From Flavobacterium sp. LHD-85 (GTDB lineage: Bacteria; Bacteroidota; Bacteroidia; Flavobacteriales; Flavobacteriaceae), in NCBI RefSeq assembly GCF_030929595.1, contig NZ_JAVFVR010000006.1, forward strand, positions 1 through 64,000: a stretch of 64,000 bases of DNA, written 5' to 3'. Below the pieces are notes generated by a model, which worked only from the letters and a program-made list of their open reading frames with translations, was not told the origin of the DNA and searched no databases. Both the position numbers and the translations under genes were made by a program. This document shows, one piece after another, positions 12,803-21,890 of the stretch; position 1 is the stretch's first letter; each line of letters starts with the position of its first letter.

Positions 12803-13951
12803 ATGACTATGAAAATAAAAATTTACTTGCTCTCTACCCTGATCACAATATTAATCGTTTCGATTACTTACCGCTACACACGATCAGCTTTTGTACAACA
12901 AAGAATAATATCTAGCTCAACAAACTGTACTGTAAATCCAAACAATACGGTATTAACAGCATTTAAAAAAACTATTGAAAATAAGTATAAACCTGCGGGG
13001 AAGGCTCCAAAAGGAATGGTTTGGGTTCCTGGCGGCGAATTTTCAATGGGAAGCAATGTTAAAGATGAAAGTCTTTGCAGCATAAAAGGAATCACAAAAG
13101 ATGCTGCTCCTGTACACAGAGTCTACGTTGATGGTTATTATATGGATGAAACTGAAGTAACTAACGAACAATATGAGCAATTTGTAAGAGCAACCGGTTA
13201 TATTACAGTTGCAGAACAAAAACCTACTAAGGAAGAATTTCCAACTGCTAATGAAGAAGATTTGGTTACAGGTTCAGTTATTTTTACTCCTACTCGAACT
13301 GCCGTCAATTTGAATAATTTTCTGCAATGGTGGCGTTATGAACCTGGTACAGATTGGAAACATCCAAATGGACCACAAAGTAGTATAAAAGGAAAAGAAA
13401 AATACCCGGTTGTACATATTACTTATGAAGATGCTACTTTCTATGCAAAATGGGCAGGAAAAAGACTTCCTACAGAAGCAGAATGGGAATTTGCAGCTCG
13501 TGGTGGCAAAACAGGAAATTTATATACTTGGGGAAATACTTTAAAACCAAACGGGAAATTCCAGGCGAATATCTATCAGGGGCATTTTCCTATTAAGGAT
13601 GGAGACACTGGAGAAGATGGCTTTAAAGGTATCGCTCCTACTGCACAATATTCTCCAAATGGATACGGATTGTATGATATGGCCGGAAATGTTTGGGAGT
13701 GGACTAGTGATTGGTATAGCATAGATTATTACAAAACATTAAGCGAAAGCGGAATGGTAACTAAAAATCCGCAAGGACCGGATTCTTATAATGACCCTGC
13801 TGATCCAAATCAAATAAAAAGAGTACATCGCGGAGGATCCTTTTTATGCACTGATCAATATTGCACACGTTACATGGTTGGAACCAGAGGAAAAGGTGAA
13901 GTCAGATCCGCAGCTAATCACCTTGGTTTTAGATGCGTAAAAAGTATATAG
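12803..13951 (+). CDS. Membrane-anchored formylglycine-generating-enzyme (SUMF1) family protein
   Basis: 382 residues. An N-terminal hydrophobic segment (about 6-24) suggests a signal anchor or signal peptide. Residues about 68-380 form the FGE/SUMF1 domain: MVWVPGGEFSMGS, then YYMDETEVTNEQYEQFV, KRLPTEAEWEFAARGG, YDMAGNVWEWTSDWY and a closing HLGFRCVK. Unlike many family members it keeps both cysteines of the active-site pair, C349 and C354 in GGSFLCTDQYC, at the same spacing as C336/C341 of human FGE. It is therefore a candidate for true cysteine-to-formylglycine conversion on sulfatases, although no sulfatase lies in this window. ATGs at 12803 and 12809 are both possible starts. Confidence 0.85.
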   Translation: MTMKIKIYLLSTLITILIVSITYRYTRSAFVQQRIISSSTNCTVNPNNTVLTAFKKTIENKYKPAGKAPKGMVWVPGGEFSMGSNVKDESLCSIKGITKDAAPVHRVYVDGYYMDETEVTNEQYEQFVRATGYITVAEQKPTKEEFPTANEEDLVTGSVIFTPTRTAVNLNNFLQWWRYEPGTDWKHPNGPQSSIKGKEKYPVVHITYEDATFYAKWAGKRLPTEAEWEFAARGGKTGNLYTWGNTLKPNGKFQANIYQGHFPIKDGDTGEDGFKGIAPTAQYSPNGYGLYDMAGNVWEWTSDWYSIDYYKTLSESGMVTKNPQGPDSYNDPADPNQIKRVHRGGSFLCTDQYCTRYMVGTRGKGEVRSAANHLGFRCVKSI

Positions 13952-14448
13952 AGAAAAATCGATTTCAAAATGAATTATTATTAAAAAATGGTAGAGCAAT
14001 AATTGTTTACATTAAAAATTCAAGAAATATATTACTGTATCAGCTTCTAAAATAAGTGGGAGTTACTGCACCTGTCTCAAGAGACAGCACGTAATTTTGC
14101 AGCCAATTCAAAATTCAGAAGTTTGTCTTAAAAAAACTATGTTATAGAAGGCAGTCGAAATTCTGTCAATACTGTGAAAAAATAAACGTGATTAAGGACA
14201 CTGATTCTCAAAATGAAGTGACAAATAAAATTTACTACAAATTTATAGTTTTAGCAAATTTCATAGTAAAGTAAACGAAAAAAAAAAGATCTTGTTTACA
14301 GCGATTTACAAAGACTGGTTGAATTTTATGATGACCTATATAATATTGAACCAAAATAATGTTCCGGACAATCCAAAACTAGTGATTAAATTATAACGAA
14401 CAAACATATCCTAAATGACCATATTCCCAGATTAATATCAAATTATTT
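13952..14448. other. 497-bp intergenic region with a short coding-like remnant
   Basis: Contains a perfect hairpin CTGTCTC-AA-GAGACAG at 14072-14087. A short + frame from about 14270 to a stop at 14359 ends DLQRLVEFYDDLYNIEPK, which reads like the tail of a real protein but has no start, so it may be a gene remnant. No intact gene is seen. Confidence 0.4.
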
Positions 14449-16947
14449 ATGTCTTATAATATACCCAACCATCTAAAAGGTCTTAATAATAACGAGGTGA
14501 CCGCTTTAAGAAAGAAATATGGCTACAACCAGATAGACGGTATCAATAAAAATGCTGGGCTTGAACTACTAATGGATATACTGAAAGAGCCAATGCTAAT
14601 GCTCTTGTTTGCTATTTCTATTATTTACCTCATCATAGGTGATTATGGTGAAGCCCTATTTATGTTTCTGTCGATCGCAGTAGTTTCTGCTATTTCATTA
14701 TATCAGGATACCCGAAGTAAAAAAGCATTAGAGGCATTAGAAAAACTGAATGAACCATTGAGCAAGGTTATCCGAAATGCGCAGGTAATTGAAATTCCAA
14801 CCCATGAAATTACAGTAGGAGATCTCTGCATTATCGAAGAAGGGAAAATGGTTAACGCAGACGGTGAAATTATACACAGTAACGATTTTTCCGTTAATGA
14901 AGCCTCTCTGACTGGTGAAAGTCTTTCTGTATTCAAAAACAGCGAAAGTGAAGACAATAAAGTTTATAGCGGAACTTTAACTGTTTCGGGACTGGCAGTA
15001 TTTAAAGTAGAAAAAATTGGAAAAGACACCCGCATTGGTAAAATTGGTATTTCTATTTCGGAAATAAAAGAAGAAAACTCGCCTTTACAGCTTCAAATAG
15101 GCAGATTTGTAAAGGCAATGGCCATTGTAGGGATTGTTATTTTTGGGATTGTATGCACCGTTAACTACTACCATACGAACAATCTCATTGATAGCCTGCT
15201 CAACGGGCTAACACTCGCAATGTCGGTCCTGCCGGAAGAAATTCCCGTAGCATTTACCACATTCATGACATTGGGGGCATGGAAGCTGATGCGTGATGGC
15301 ATTATTGTCAAACGTAGCAACATCGTGGAAACATTAGGCAGTACAACGGTTATCTGCACCGATAAAACTGGAACTATTACCGAAAACATAATGCAGCTAA
15401 AGCATCTTTACAATTACCAGTCTGACACAATTTTCAATGAAACAGATTTCGATAATACCTCACTTTCTCCACTTATTGACTATGCAATGTGGAGCAGTGA
15501 GCCTGTACCTTTTGACCCAATGGAAAAAACCTTACACAGTTTGTATACGCAAACAAAAAGAGGCGACCAACAAAAAGAATTTCAAATGATACACGAATAT
15601 CCGCTGGACGGGAAACCACCAATGATGACACACCTTTTTGAGAATAAGAAAAAGCAACGGATTATCGCAGCAAAAGGGGCACCGGAGGCCATTCTCAATG
15701 TTTCAACACTTTCTGGAAATGAAAAAGATAGGGTGCGCAATATTATCAAGACTTTAGGACAGCAGGGATTTCGGATTTTAGGTGTAGCAAAATCAAATTT
15801 TGAAGGCAATAATTTTCCTGAAAAACAACAAGATTTCAGGTTTGATTTCCTAGGGTTAGTGGTTTTCTATGACCCACCAAAGAAAAATATACAAGAAGTT
15901 TTTCGCCATATTTATGATGCAGGCATCAAAGTAAAAGTAATTACTGGCGATAATATCGATACTACAAGAAGTATCGCTACACAGGCAGGAATTAAGCATA
16001 CATCTGAAGCCATAGAAGGTAAAGATATCATGGAATACACAGAAGAACAGCTTTTGCAGGCTGCCCAAGAAAAAGTATTATTTACGCGGATGTTTCCCGA
16101 TGCAAAACTAGCTGTGGTAAATGCACTAAAAAAGAAAGGCGAAGTGGTAGCAATGCTGGGCGATGGTGTAAATGATGGTCCTGCCCTCAAAGCAGCTCAT
16201 ATTGGTGTGGCAATGGGGAGTAAAGGAACAGAAATTGCCAAAGCGGCAGCCGCATTAGTGATTACTAATGATGATTTAGACAAATTGATTACCGGCATTG
16301 CATCAGGCAGAAGGATTTATGCCAATATCAAAAAAGCCATTCAGTATATCATTTCCATTCATATTCCAATTGTTCTTACCGTTTCACTTCCGTTGTTTTT
16401 AGGATGGAAATTTCCACAAATATTCACACCTGTACACGTTATCTTTTTAGAATTGGTAATGGGTCCTACCTGTTCCATTGTCTATGAAAATGAACCGATG
16501 GAGCGAAATACAATGTTGAAAAAGCCACGGAAAATGACTGATACATTCCTCAATTGGAAGGAACTGGTTGTCAGTATAATTCAGGGGTTAGTTATAACGA
16601 TTGGTGTATTGTTCGTTTATCAATATACAGTACAAAACGGTGGTAGCGAAGAAAAAACAAGAGCAATGGTTTTTACTACATTGATTTTTGCCAATATTTT
16701 GTTGAGCCTCGCGAACCGTTCCTTCCATTACAGCCTGTTTGAAAGTTTCAAAAATAAGAATATACTGTTTGTAATAATTAACTTCCTAACTATCATTATG
16801 TTATTCGCCATCTTATATATTGGCCCTTTGGCTAATTTCTTCCACTTAACCGGATTAAATATAGCAGAATTAGGTATGGCAGCCATTATCGCTTCCACAT
16901 CCGTATTATGGTTTGAAGTGTATAAATTGGTTAGACGTCTAAGATAA
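14449..16947 (+). CDS. P2-type cation-transporting ATPase (calcium-pump-like)
   Basis: 832 residues. It has an N-terminal cation-ATPase domain and about ten hydrophobic segments (two near 48-85, two near 222-270, six from about 640 to the end). The signature motifs are intact: TGES (155-158) in the actuator domain, PEEIP (262-266) in M4, the phosphorylated D305 in DKTGT, KGAPE in the nucleotide domain and MLGDGVNDGPAL in the hinge. Helix M6 has MGPTCSIVYENEP. PEEIP with no CPC motif points to P2-type pumps of Ca2+ or other hard cations rather than heavy-metal P1B pumps; the ion cannot be fixed from sequence. It stands alone beside the integrase region and could be either native or cargo. Confidence 0.9.
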   Translation: MSYNIPNHLKGLNNNEVTALRKKYGYNQIDGINKNAGLELLMDILKEPMLMLLFAISIIYLIIGDYGEALFMFLSIAVVSAISLYQDTRSKKALEALEKLNEPLSKVIRNAQVIEIPTHEITVGDLCIIEEGKMVNADGEIIHSNDFSVNEASLTGESLSVFKNSESEDNKVYSGTLTVSGLAVFKVEKIGKDTRIGKIGISISEIKEENSPLQLQIGRFVKAMAIVGIVIFGIVCTVNYYHTNNLIDSLLNGLTLAMSVLPEEIPVAFTTFMTLGAWKLMRDGIIVKRSNIVETLGSTTVICTDKTGTITENIMQLKHLYNYQSDTIFNETDFDNTSLSPLIDYAMWSSEPVPFDPMEKTLHSLYTQTKRGDQQKEFQMIHEYPLDGKPPMMTHLFENKKKQRIIAAKGAPEAILNVSTLSGNEKDRVRNIIKTLGQQGFRILGVAKSNFEGNNFPEKQQDFRFDFLGLVVFYDPPKKNIQEVFRHIYDAGIKVKVITGDNIDTTRSIATQAGIKHTSEAIEGKDIMEYTEEQLLQAAQEKVLFTRMFPDAKLAVVNALKKKGEVVAMLGDGVNDGPALKAAHIGVAMGSKGTEIAKAAAALVITNDDLDKLITGIASGRRIYANIKKAIQYIISIHIPIVLTVSLPLFLGWKFPQIFTPVHVIFLELVMGPTCSIVYENEPMERNTMLKKPRKMTDTFLNWKELVVSIIQGLVITIGVLFVYQYTVQNGGSEEKTRAMVFTTLIFANILLSLANRSFHYSLFESFKNKNILFVIINFLTIIMLFAILYIGPLANFFHLTGLNIAELGMAAIIASTSVLWFEVYKLVRRLR

Positions 16948-17309
16948 AAACAACACAGAAATCATAAATGAGCATTTTTTACTCCAAACATTTTTTTCTA
17001 AAAGCATAACCAAGATAAAATCAGACTCTCTCTTTGTTAGTGAATACTTATTGACTTAGTTAATAATTATAATCCATAAACGATAGAATTAATTCCAAAT
17101 TATGAAAACCAATTTAAATTAGATACTGTTGATCAACGCATTTCCAAACTAGCAAATTATACACAAGCATTCGGTTGGCTGACCAATTTTTCCTAAGTAG
17201 ACCAGAAATTGGAGCTGATAACTTTTGCCCCAAAAAGTTAAGGTTGTAATTTTAAAATAAGCAGCAAAAATTCTGAGCCATTACATCAGATAAGTCTTTA
17301 TAATTTAAA
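16948..17309. other. Intergenic region left of the putative integrated element
   Basis: About 360 bp of AT-rich sequence without a convincing gene. It might contain the left junction of the element carrying the toxin-antitoxin pair and integrase, but I found no repeat that defines an end. Confidence 0.4.
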
Positions 17310-17329
17310 AAAGCCCTCTTCAGGGCTTT
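17310..17329 (-). terminator. Intrinsic terminator of the antitoxin gene
   Basis: Stem AAAGCCCT / AGGGCTTT with a 4-nt loop, preceded on the plus strand by an A run that becomes the U tract of the - strand transcript. Confidence 0.8.
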
Positions 17330-17347
17330 AAATTTGTTGTATAAAAC

Positions 17348-17818
17348 TTAGACTATTTCTACCAAATTACGGTAATCATATTTTTTATACTTCTCAACAT
17401 TTTTCTTTTCTTTATTTAATTCGATCAACTCATTCTTTATTTGAACTCTATACCAATATTCAGGTTTAGTGTGCGAAAAACAACTTAACTTTAAAACTAA
17501 CTCTGCATTAAGTTTTCTAACTCCTGTCAAATATTTATGAAGATTACTATCTTCCATTCCAAAATACGTTGCTAGTTCCTTTTTAGTTAATTTAAGGGCT
17601 TTCAAATACATTTTAACAAAATCAAGTACCTTTAAAACTTCAATATCATCACTTTCGTTCTGAATATAATCTTCTAATTTATACTGAATAGAAAGCAATT
17701 GATTTGTTAATATTCTTTCTTTGGATTGTTTAGAAGAATGCAATAAAATAGTCTGCTTAATATCTTCTCTTTTCTTGTCATTCCAAATATTTTCAAATTT
17801 AATTTCTTTATTTTTCAT
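17348..17818 (-). CDS. HigA-like helix-turn-helix antitoxin (putative)
   Basis: 156 residues. After a charged N-terminal region, residues about 75-130 form an XRE/HigA-type helix-turn-helix: LKLTKKELATYFGMEDSNLH, then KYLTGVRKLNAELVLKLS, and the HigA-like TKPEYWYRVQ. The gene begins 5 bp after the stop of the gene before it, so the two are co-transcribed, with the DNA-binding partner second as in higBA-type order. It would neutralise its partner and repress their shared promoter, where repeated TTATACAA half-sites lie. The regulator assignment is good; the antitoxin role is inferred from the pairing. Confidence 0.75.
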   Translation of the reverse strand: MKNKEIKFENIWNDKKREDIKQTILLHSSKQSKERILTNQLLSIQYKLEDYIQNESDDIEVLKVLDFVKMYLKALKLTKKELATYFGMEDSNLHKYLTGVRKLNAELVLKLSCFSHTKPEYWYRVQIKNELIELNKEKKNVEKYKKYDYRNLVEIV

Positions 17819-17823
17819 CTTAA

Positions 17824-18339
17824 TTAATCTAAAAACTCGGTTATTAATTTTTGTCCCCCTTCAGGAGGGATAAGCATAGTCGTACTATCTCCTAATCGTA
17901 CAGCATTATATTTTGTTGAATACACTTTCATTAATTTAGTCTCATCTTCTATATTTTCTTCCAAAACATCAAAAGCCAACCAACCTTGAAAATGGTCTTC
18001 ACCATTCATAAAACTCAGCCTGCAGGCAAAAGCAATTAAACAACCTGCAACATTATCATATTCTTTTACTGTACCAACATTATGAGGTGCTATTTCAATA
18101 AAAGCCATATAAGGCTCAATTTTATCTCTCATTTCAAATGATAGGCAGCCTTCAATTCTTTCAGAAGTTTCCTCAGAAACTAAAACATAAGTTTCAAAGT
18201 TTTTTTTCTTTAAATGCTTATGAAAATCAAACCTCCATCCATCAACTACAGAAGGAAGACTCACTTTCAATAGTTTTGCATCTGAAATTCTAGCATTAAC
18301 TAATGTATTTCCTTCTATTTTTAATATTTTTACATTCAT
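17824..18339 (-). CDS. Putative GNAT-like protein, candidate toxin of a toxin-antitoxin pair
   Basis: 171 residues from the ATG at 18339; a longer reading would need a TTG at 18363 that lies inside the promoter repeats. I do not recognise a named family. The second half follows the strand-helix order of a GNAT acetyltransferase: a strand AFIEIAPHN, a loop and long helix (VAGCLIAFACRLSF), a strand GWLAFDV, then LMKVYSTKYNAVRLG..TMLIPP, which resembles the final GNAT strands. The acetyl-CoA pyrophosphate loop (R/QxxGxG/A) is not clear, so activity is uncertain. It is the first gene of a two-gene operon with a HigA-like regulator and lies next to an integrase, a setting typical of addiction modules. 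Confidence 0.55.
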   Translation of the reverse strand: MNVKILKIEGNTLVNARISDAKLLKVSLPSVVDGWRFDFHKHLKKKNFETYVLVSEETSERIEGCLSFEMRDKIEPYMAFIEIAPHNVGTVKEYDNVAGCLIAFACRLSFMNGEDHFQGWLAFDVLEENIEDETKLMKVYSTKYNAVRLGDSTTMLIPPEGGQKLITEFLD

Positions 18340-18355
18340 TATTTGAATTGATTCG

Positions 18356-18394
18356 TTATACAAATATACAATTTTAATTATACAAATTGTATAA
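18356..18394 (-). promoter_or_regulatory. Autoregulatory promoter/operator of the toxin-antitoxin pair
   Basis: Three direct copies of (T)TATACAA (18356-18363, 18365-18371, 18378-18385) and one inverted copy TTGTATAA (18387-18394), the last two forming a perfect 8-bp palindrome about a single base. Reading on the - strand, TATATTTG (18368-18361) is a good -7 box, so a bound repressor would cover the promoter. Confidence 0.65.
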
Positions 18395-18570
18395 TTTACT
18401 TGCGTTTTTTATTTTAATATTTCTTTTCTAGTATGCAATTTAAATACTTGGAAAATAACGATTAACAAACCAGCACCGTTATGCATTTATCTTAATATTC
18501 CTCAATAGTAACCATTTATATCCTGATAACAAGACACAATTAGATATGAATTTAATTGTGCCTTATTAAA

Positions 18571-19881
18571 TTACGATTTTAAACCAAGACTTTTCTTCAT
18601 TTGAATCAGTTCTTGTTCCATTTTTTCAATTGTTTCTATAGTTACCTTAACAGAATTGCCTTGCTTCTCTTCTAGTCTTTGTTTTAATCCCTGCATCTCA
18701 CGCCCGATGGTAAGCTCTTCAGTTATAGCATATCCTTCTGTCTGGCTTACAGACTGATGTCCCAGCATTTCCTTTACTACATGAATTGGTACATTATTAT
18801 TTAACGTAACAGTACTAGCGAAGGTTCTTCTCGCCTTGTGGGTATTTAACACACTTCTTATCCCGCACAAATCAGCAATTTCTTTAAGGTATTCATTCAT
18901 TTTCTGATTTGAACTTACAGGCAGTACAGAATTTCTCTGTATGCATAAAGGGTGATTTTTGTAACTCTCTATTATTTCAATAGCTTTTGGCAGTAAAGGA
19001 ACATTTATTGTGCTTTTTGTTTTCTGTCTTGCAGACATTATCCATTTCTCTTGATCAATACCAAACTTTAAGTCAGACTGCTTTAAATTAAATACATCAA
19101 TATATGCAAGACCAGTATAACACTGAAAGACAAAAACATCTCTTACCACACTGAGACGATCTGTTAAAAATTTATGCTTTTCCAATAGTGACAACTCATG
19201 ATTAGTTAAAGGCTTTTTAGGCACTTTAATCTTTTTAGATTTAAAACGCTTAAATGGATCTGCAGAAATAATTTCTTTATCAACCCCGATAAGAACAACC
19301 TTCTTAAAATTGGAAATATATTTGAGAGCAGTGTTATTGCTTATATTCTTTACTGTTTTAAGATAAAACTCATAATCTTTTACAAATTCAAAATTCAGCT
19401 CGCTAAATTCCATATCCCTTAAACCGTATTTATAAAACATAAACTCGGTAACATGTTTTTTTGATATCTCGTAACGCTCATGGGTGCCAATAGCATACTC
19501 CTCTTTTTCTACTAAAGCTAACATTTGATCATTGTGGAGCTGAAATTCCTGCAGCACTGTGGACTTTACAGTAGTTTTACCTAAAGCATAGTTAATAAGT
19601 TTTACACTGCTGACAATCTCTCGTTTCTCAGAGAGTTCGTCTCTGTATTTGTTTATTTTTAATTCAAGCGAATTCAAAAACAAATTTAAAGCCTTAGCAT
19701 CTTCTTTATTTCCTGTCGCCCTTGCAGTCTTCTGCTCCCACCGGTTAAAATCCCATTTTCGTTTAGTGGATGTTTCTTTAGGAACTCCATCTACAGTAAT
19801 TCTCAGATAAATATACTTCTCTTTGGTACTTTTTACGGAACTCTTCAAAAAGAAGGTAATTCCAAAACTGTTTTCTAACAT
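18571..19881 (-). CDS. Bacteroidota-type tyrosine recombinase/integrase
   Basis: 436 residues: an N-terminal arm-type DNA-binding domain (1-90), a core-binding SAM-like domain (about 105-205) and a catalytic domain (about 225-400). Catalytic residues visible are H348-x2-R351 (HKARRTF), H375 (LGHQSV) and the nucleophile Y384 (TEGYA). The usual first arginine of the TGLR motif is absent; the site reads CYTGLAYIDV, as in many integrases of Bacteroidota conjugative and mobilizable elements. A coiled-coil-like tail follows Y384. The gene starts about 260 bp from the tRNA-Arg 3' end and reads away from it. It may mobilise the toxin-antitoxin segment, but element ends were not found. Confidence 0.92.
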   Translation of the reverse strand: MLENSFGITFFLKSSVKSTKEKYIYLRITVDGVPKETSTKRKWDFNRWEQKTARATGNKEDAKALNLFLNSLELKINKYRDELSEKREIVSSVKLINYALGKTTVKSTVLQEFQLHNDQMLALVEKEEYAIGTHERYEISKKHVTEFMFYKYGLRDMEFSELNFEFVKDYEFYLKTVKNISNNTALKYISNFKKVVLIGVDKEIISADPFKRFKSKKIKVPKKPLTNHELSLLEKHKFLTDRLSVVRDVFVFQCYTGLAYIDVFNLKQSDLKFGIDQEKWIMSARQKTKSTINVPLLPKAIEIIESYKNHPLCIQRNSVLPVSSNQKMNEYLKEIADLCGIRSVLNTHKARRTFASTVTLNNNVPIHVVKEMLGHQSVSQTEGYAITEELTIGREMQGLKQRLEEKQGNSVKVTIETIEKMEQELIQMKKSLGLKS

Positions 19882-19985
19882 AATTCAACAATTTAATAAG
19901 TTAATAAAGGTCGAATTATAATATCTCTAAATCAAGTCGTTAACCAGCTTTACATGTTGATAAACAACACTTTAACTCGTTTTTT

Positions 19986-20018
19986 GTGGCAATTTTTTTT
20001 AGCAGAATAAATTGCCAC
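19986..20018. repeat. Inverted repeat GTGGCAATTT/AAATTGCCAC, candidate recombination site
   Basis: Perfect 10-bp arms (19986-19995 and 20009-20018) separated by 13 bp, followed by a further half copy TGTGCCA at 20023-20029. It sits between the integrase start and the tRNA terminator, where a core or arm-type attachment site would be expected. No second copy was seen in the window. Confidence 0.4.
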
Positions 20019-20078
20019 GAATGTGCCATAAAAATTAGTGAAAGAATGAGCATTTTTGAAACTAGAATGAACAAAAAA

Positions 20079-20110
20079 AAACCCGCATCTCAGTAAAGAT
20101 GCGGGTTTTC
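20079..20110 (-). terminator. Intrinsic terminator of the tRNA operon
   Basis: Stem AAAACCCGCATCT / AGATGCGGGTTTT with a 6-nt loop. The long A run on the plus strand gives the U tract for leftward transcripts from the tRNA genes. Confidence 0.9.
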
Positions 20111-20143
20111 AACGTTTTGACCGATTCAAAAAATCGGTCTTAG

Positions 20144-20217
<74 letters not shown>

Positions 20218-20233
20218 ATTATTTCAATTGTAG

Positions 20234-20308
20234 TCGGGGTGGCAGGATTCGAACCTGCGGCCTCCTGCTCCCAAAGCAGGCGCGATAACCGGGCTACGCT
20301 ACACCCCG
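20234..20308 (-). tRNA. tRNA-Pro (anticodon TGG)
   Basis: A 75-nt cloverleaf: acceptor CGGGGTG/CACCCCG, anticodon arm CCTGC-TTTGGGA-GCAGG, T arm GCAGG-TTCGAAT-CCTGC, discriminator A. CCA is not encoded. Confidence 0.97.
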
Positions 20309-20322
20309 AGGCAAAATTTAAG

Positions 20323-20406
20323 CGGAGAGACAGGGACTCGAACCCTGGCGACGGTTACCCGTCGACAGATTAGCAATCTGCTCCATTACCGCTCTGGCAC
20401 CTCTCC
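20323..20406 (-). tRNA. tRNA-Ser (anticodon GCT)
   Basis: An 84-nt class II tRNA: acceptor GGAGAGG, anticodon loop TTGCTAA, a long variable arm (CGACGGGTAACCGTCG) and discriminator G. It is the first gene of the Ser-Pro-Arg operon. Confidence 0.97.
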
Positions 20407-20438
20407 TTGCTAGTGGAATTGCTTCCGTTTTGCGAGTG

Positions 20439-20469
20439 CAAATGTATAACAACATTCCTTTTCTCACAA
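20439..20469 (-). promoter_or_regulatory. Promoter of the tRNA operon
   Basis: On the - strand TTG (20469-20467), a 20-bp spacer, then TACATTTG (20446-20439) match the Bacteroidota housekeeping consensus TTG...TAnnTTTG. The -7 box lies 32 bp upstream of tRNA-Ser. Confidence 0.8.
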
Positions 20470-20589
20470 GCTTTTTTTTGAGTTTTTTTAGTTTTTTTTC
20501 ATCTTTTTTCAAAACCACTTCACAATCAAACAAATAGAATTAACAAAAATTTCACCTTAAATTTAAAATCAACCCTATTCAATACAAAA

Positions 20590-20620
20590 TTTGAATTTAT
20601 TCAAATAAACAGTAAATTTG
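20590..20620 (+). promoter_or_regulatory. Promoter of the thiolase gene
   Basis: TTTG (20590-20593), 19 bp, then TAAATTTG (20613-20620) match the Bacteroidota consensus and end 25 bp before the start codon. Confidence 0.75.
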
Positions 20621-20645
20621 CTTACTAACTATTATTAAACAGAAA

Positions 20646-21824
20646 ATGAACAAAAGAGTTGTTATCGTTTCTGCCGTTAGAACACCTATCGGAAGTTTCA
20701 TGGGCGGGTTATCTAGTGTACCTGCACCAAAATTAGGCGCTGCTGCTATAAAAGGAGCCCTTTCAAAAATTAATCTTGACCCAAAATTAGTCGATGAAGT
20801 TTTCATGGGGAATGTAATTCAGGCAGGTGTCGGACAAGCGCCAGCACGTCAAGCAGCACTTTTTGCTGGTTTGTCTGAAGAAGTTGCCGCTACAACTGTA
20901 AACAAAGTATGTGCTTCTGGGATGAAAGCCGTGATGTTTGCTGCTCAAGCAATCGCATGCGGTGACGCTGAAATCGTAGTAGCAGGCGGAATGGAAAGCA
21001 TGAGTTTGATTCCTCACTACGTGCAAATGCGTGCTGGAAACAAATTTGGCCCAGCAACTATGCTTGACGGAATGCAAAAAGATGGTTTGACAGATGCTTA
21101 CGACAATAACGCAATGGGAGTTTGCGCGGATTTATGTGCATCTGAATACAAAATCAGCCGTGAAGAACAAGATGCTTTTGCTATTCAATCTTATGAAAGA
21201 AGCGCTAAAGCTTGGGACGCTGGAAAATTCGACAATGAAGTTGTTCCTGTTGAAGTGCCACAAAGACGTGGCGAACCAGTTATATTCTCTAAAGACGAAG
21301 AATATACTAATGTGAAATTAGATAAAATTCCATCTTTAGCACCAGTTTTCACAAAAGACGGAACTGTAACTGCTGCAAATGCTTCTACAATCAATGACGG
21401 AGCTGCTGCTTTGGTTTTAATGTCTGAAGAAAAAGCAAATGCTTTAGGTTTGAAACCTCTTGCATACATAAAAGGTTACGCAGATGCTGCGCAAGAACCA
21501 AAATGGTTTACAACAAGTCCAGCAAAAGCTTTACCAAAAGCTTTAGACAAAGCTGGAATTTCAATCTCAGATGTTGATTTCTTCGAATTTAACGAAGCTT
21601 TCTCTGTTGTTGGATTAGCCAATGCAAAAATATTAAATCTTGATAACGACAAAGTAAACGTAAACGGTGGAGCGGTTTCTTTAGGACATCCTCTTGGAGC
21701 TTCTGGAGCACGTATTATTGTAACTTTACTAAATGTTTTAGAACAAAACAATGCAAAAACTGGAGCTGCTGCAATTTGCAACGGTGGCGGTGGCGCATCA
21801 GCAATTGTTATCGAAAGAGCTTAA
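20646..21824 (+). CDS. Acetyl-CoA C-acetyltransferase (biosynthetic-type thiolase)
   Basis: 392 residues, the standard thiolase length. It joins two acetyl-CoA to acetoacetyl-CoA or runs the reverse cleavage. Catalytic residues fall at C89 (NKVCASGMKA), H348 (LGHPLGASGAR) and C378 (AICNGGGGAS), the same numbers as in the well-studied Zoogloea thiolase. NEAF and GGMESMS motifs are also present. No 3-hydroxyacyl-CoA dehydrogenase gene lies beside it, so it could serve ketone or butanoate metabolism, or fatty-acid breakdown; which one cannot be told here. It has its own promoter and a strong terminator. Confidence 0.95.
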   Translation: MNKRVVIVSAVRTPIGSFMGGLSSVPAPKLGAAAIKGALSKINLDPKLVDEVFMGNVIQAGVGQAPARQAALFAGLSEEVAATTVNKVCASGMKAVMFAAQAIACGDAEIVVAGGMESMSLIPHYVQMRAGNKFGPATMLDGMQKDGLTDAYDNNAMGVCADLCASEYKISREEQDAFAIQSYERSAKAWDAGKFDNEVVPVEVPQRRGEPVIFSKDEEYTNVKLDKIPSLAPVFTKDGTVTAANASTINDGAAALVLMSEEKANALGLKPLAYIKGYADAAQEPKWFTTSPAKALPKALDKAGISISDVDFFEFNEAFSVVGLANAKILNLDNDKVNVNGGAVSLGHPLGASGARIIVTLLNVLEQNNAKTGAAAICNGGGGASAIVIERA

Positions 21825-21836
21825 AACAATATCACA

Positions 21837-21870
21837 AAAATCAGGAGTTATATATTTAACTCCTGATTTT
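21837..21870 (+). terminator. Intrinsic terminator of the thiolase gene
   Basis: Perfect 14-bp stem AAAATCAGGAGTTA / TAACTCCTGATTTT with a 6-nt loop. The next gene starts only 21 bp later, so that gene must either read through or use a promoter in or before this hairpin. Confidence 0.9.
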
Positions 21871-21890
21871 CAACTTATAAATTTCCTTAA

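Noticed and set aside
14072..14087. Hairpin CTGTCTC-AA-GAGACAG as an IS4-type terminal repeat
   Set aside because: It resembles such ends, but no transposase fragment or partner end was found; it is kept only as a note.
14153..14162. AGAAGGCAG near 14153 as a tRNA-Arg attachment copy
   Set aside because: Only about nine bases match the tRNA, which is expected by chance.
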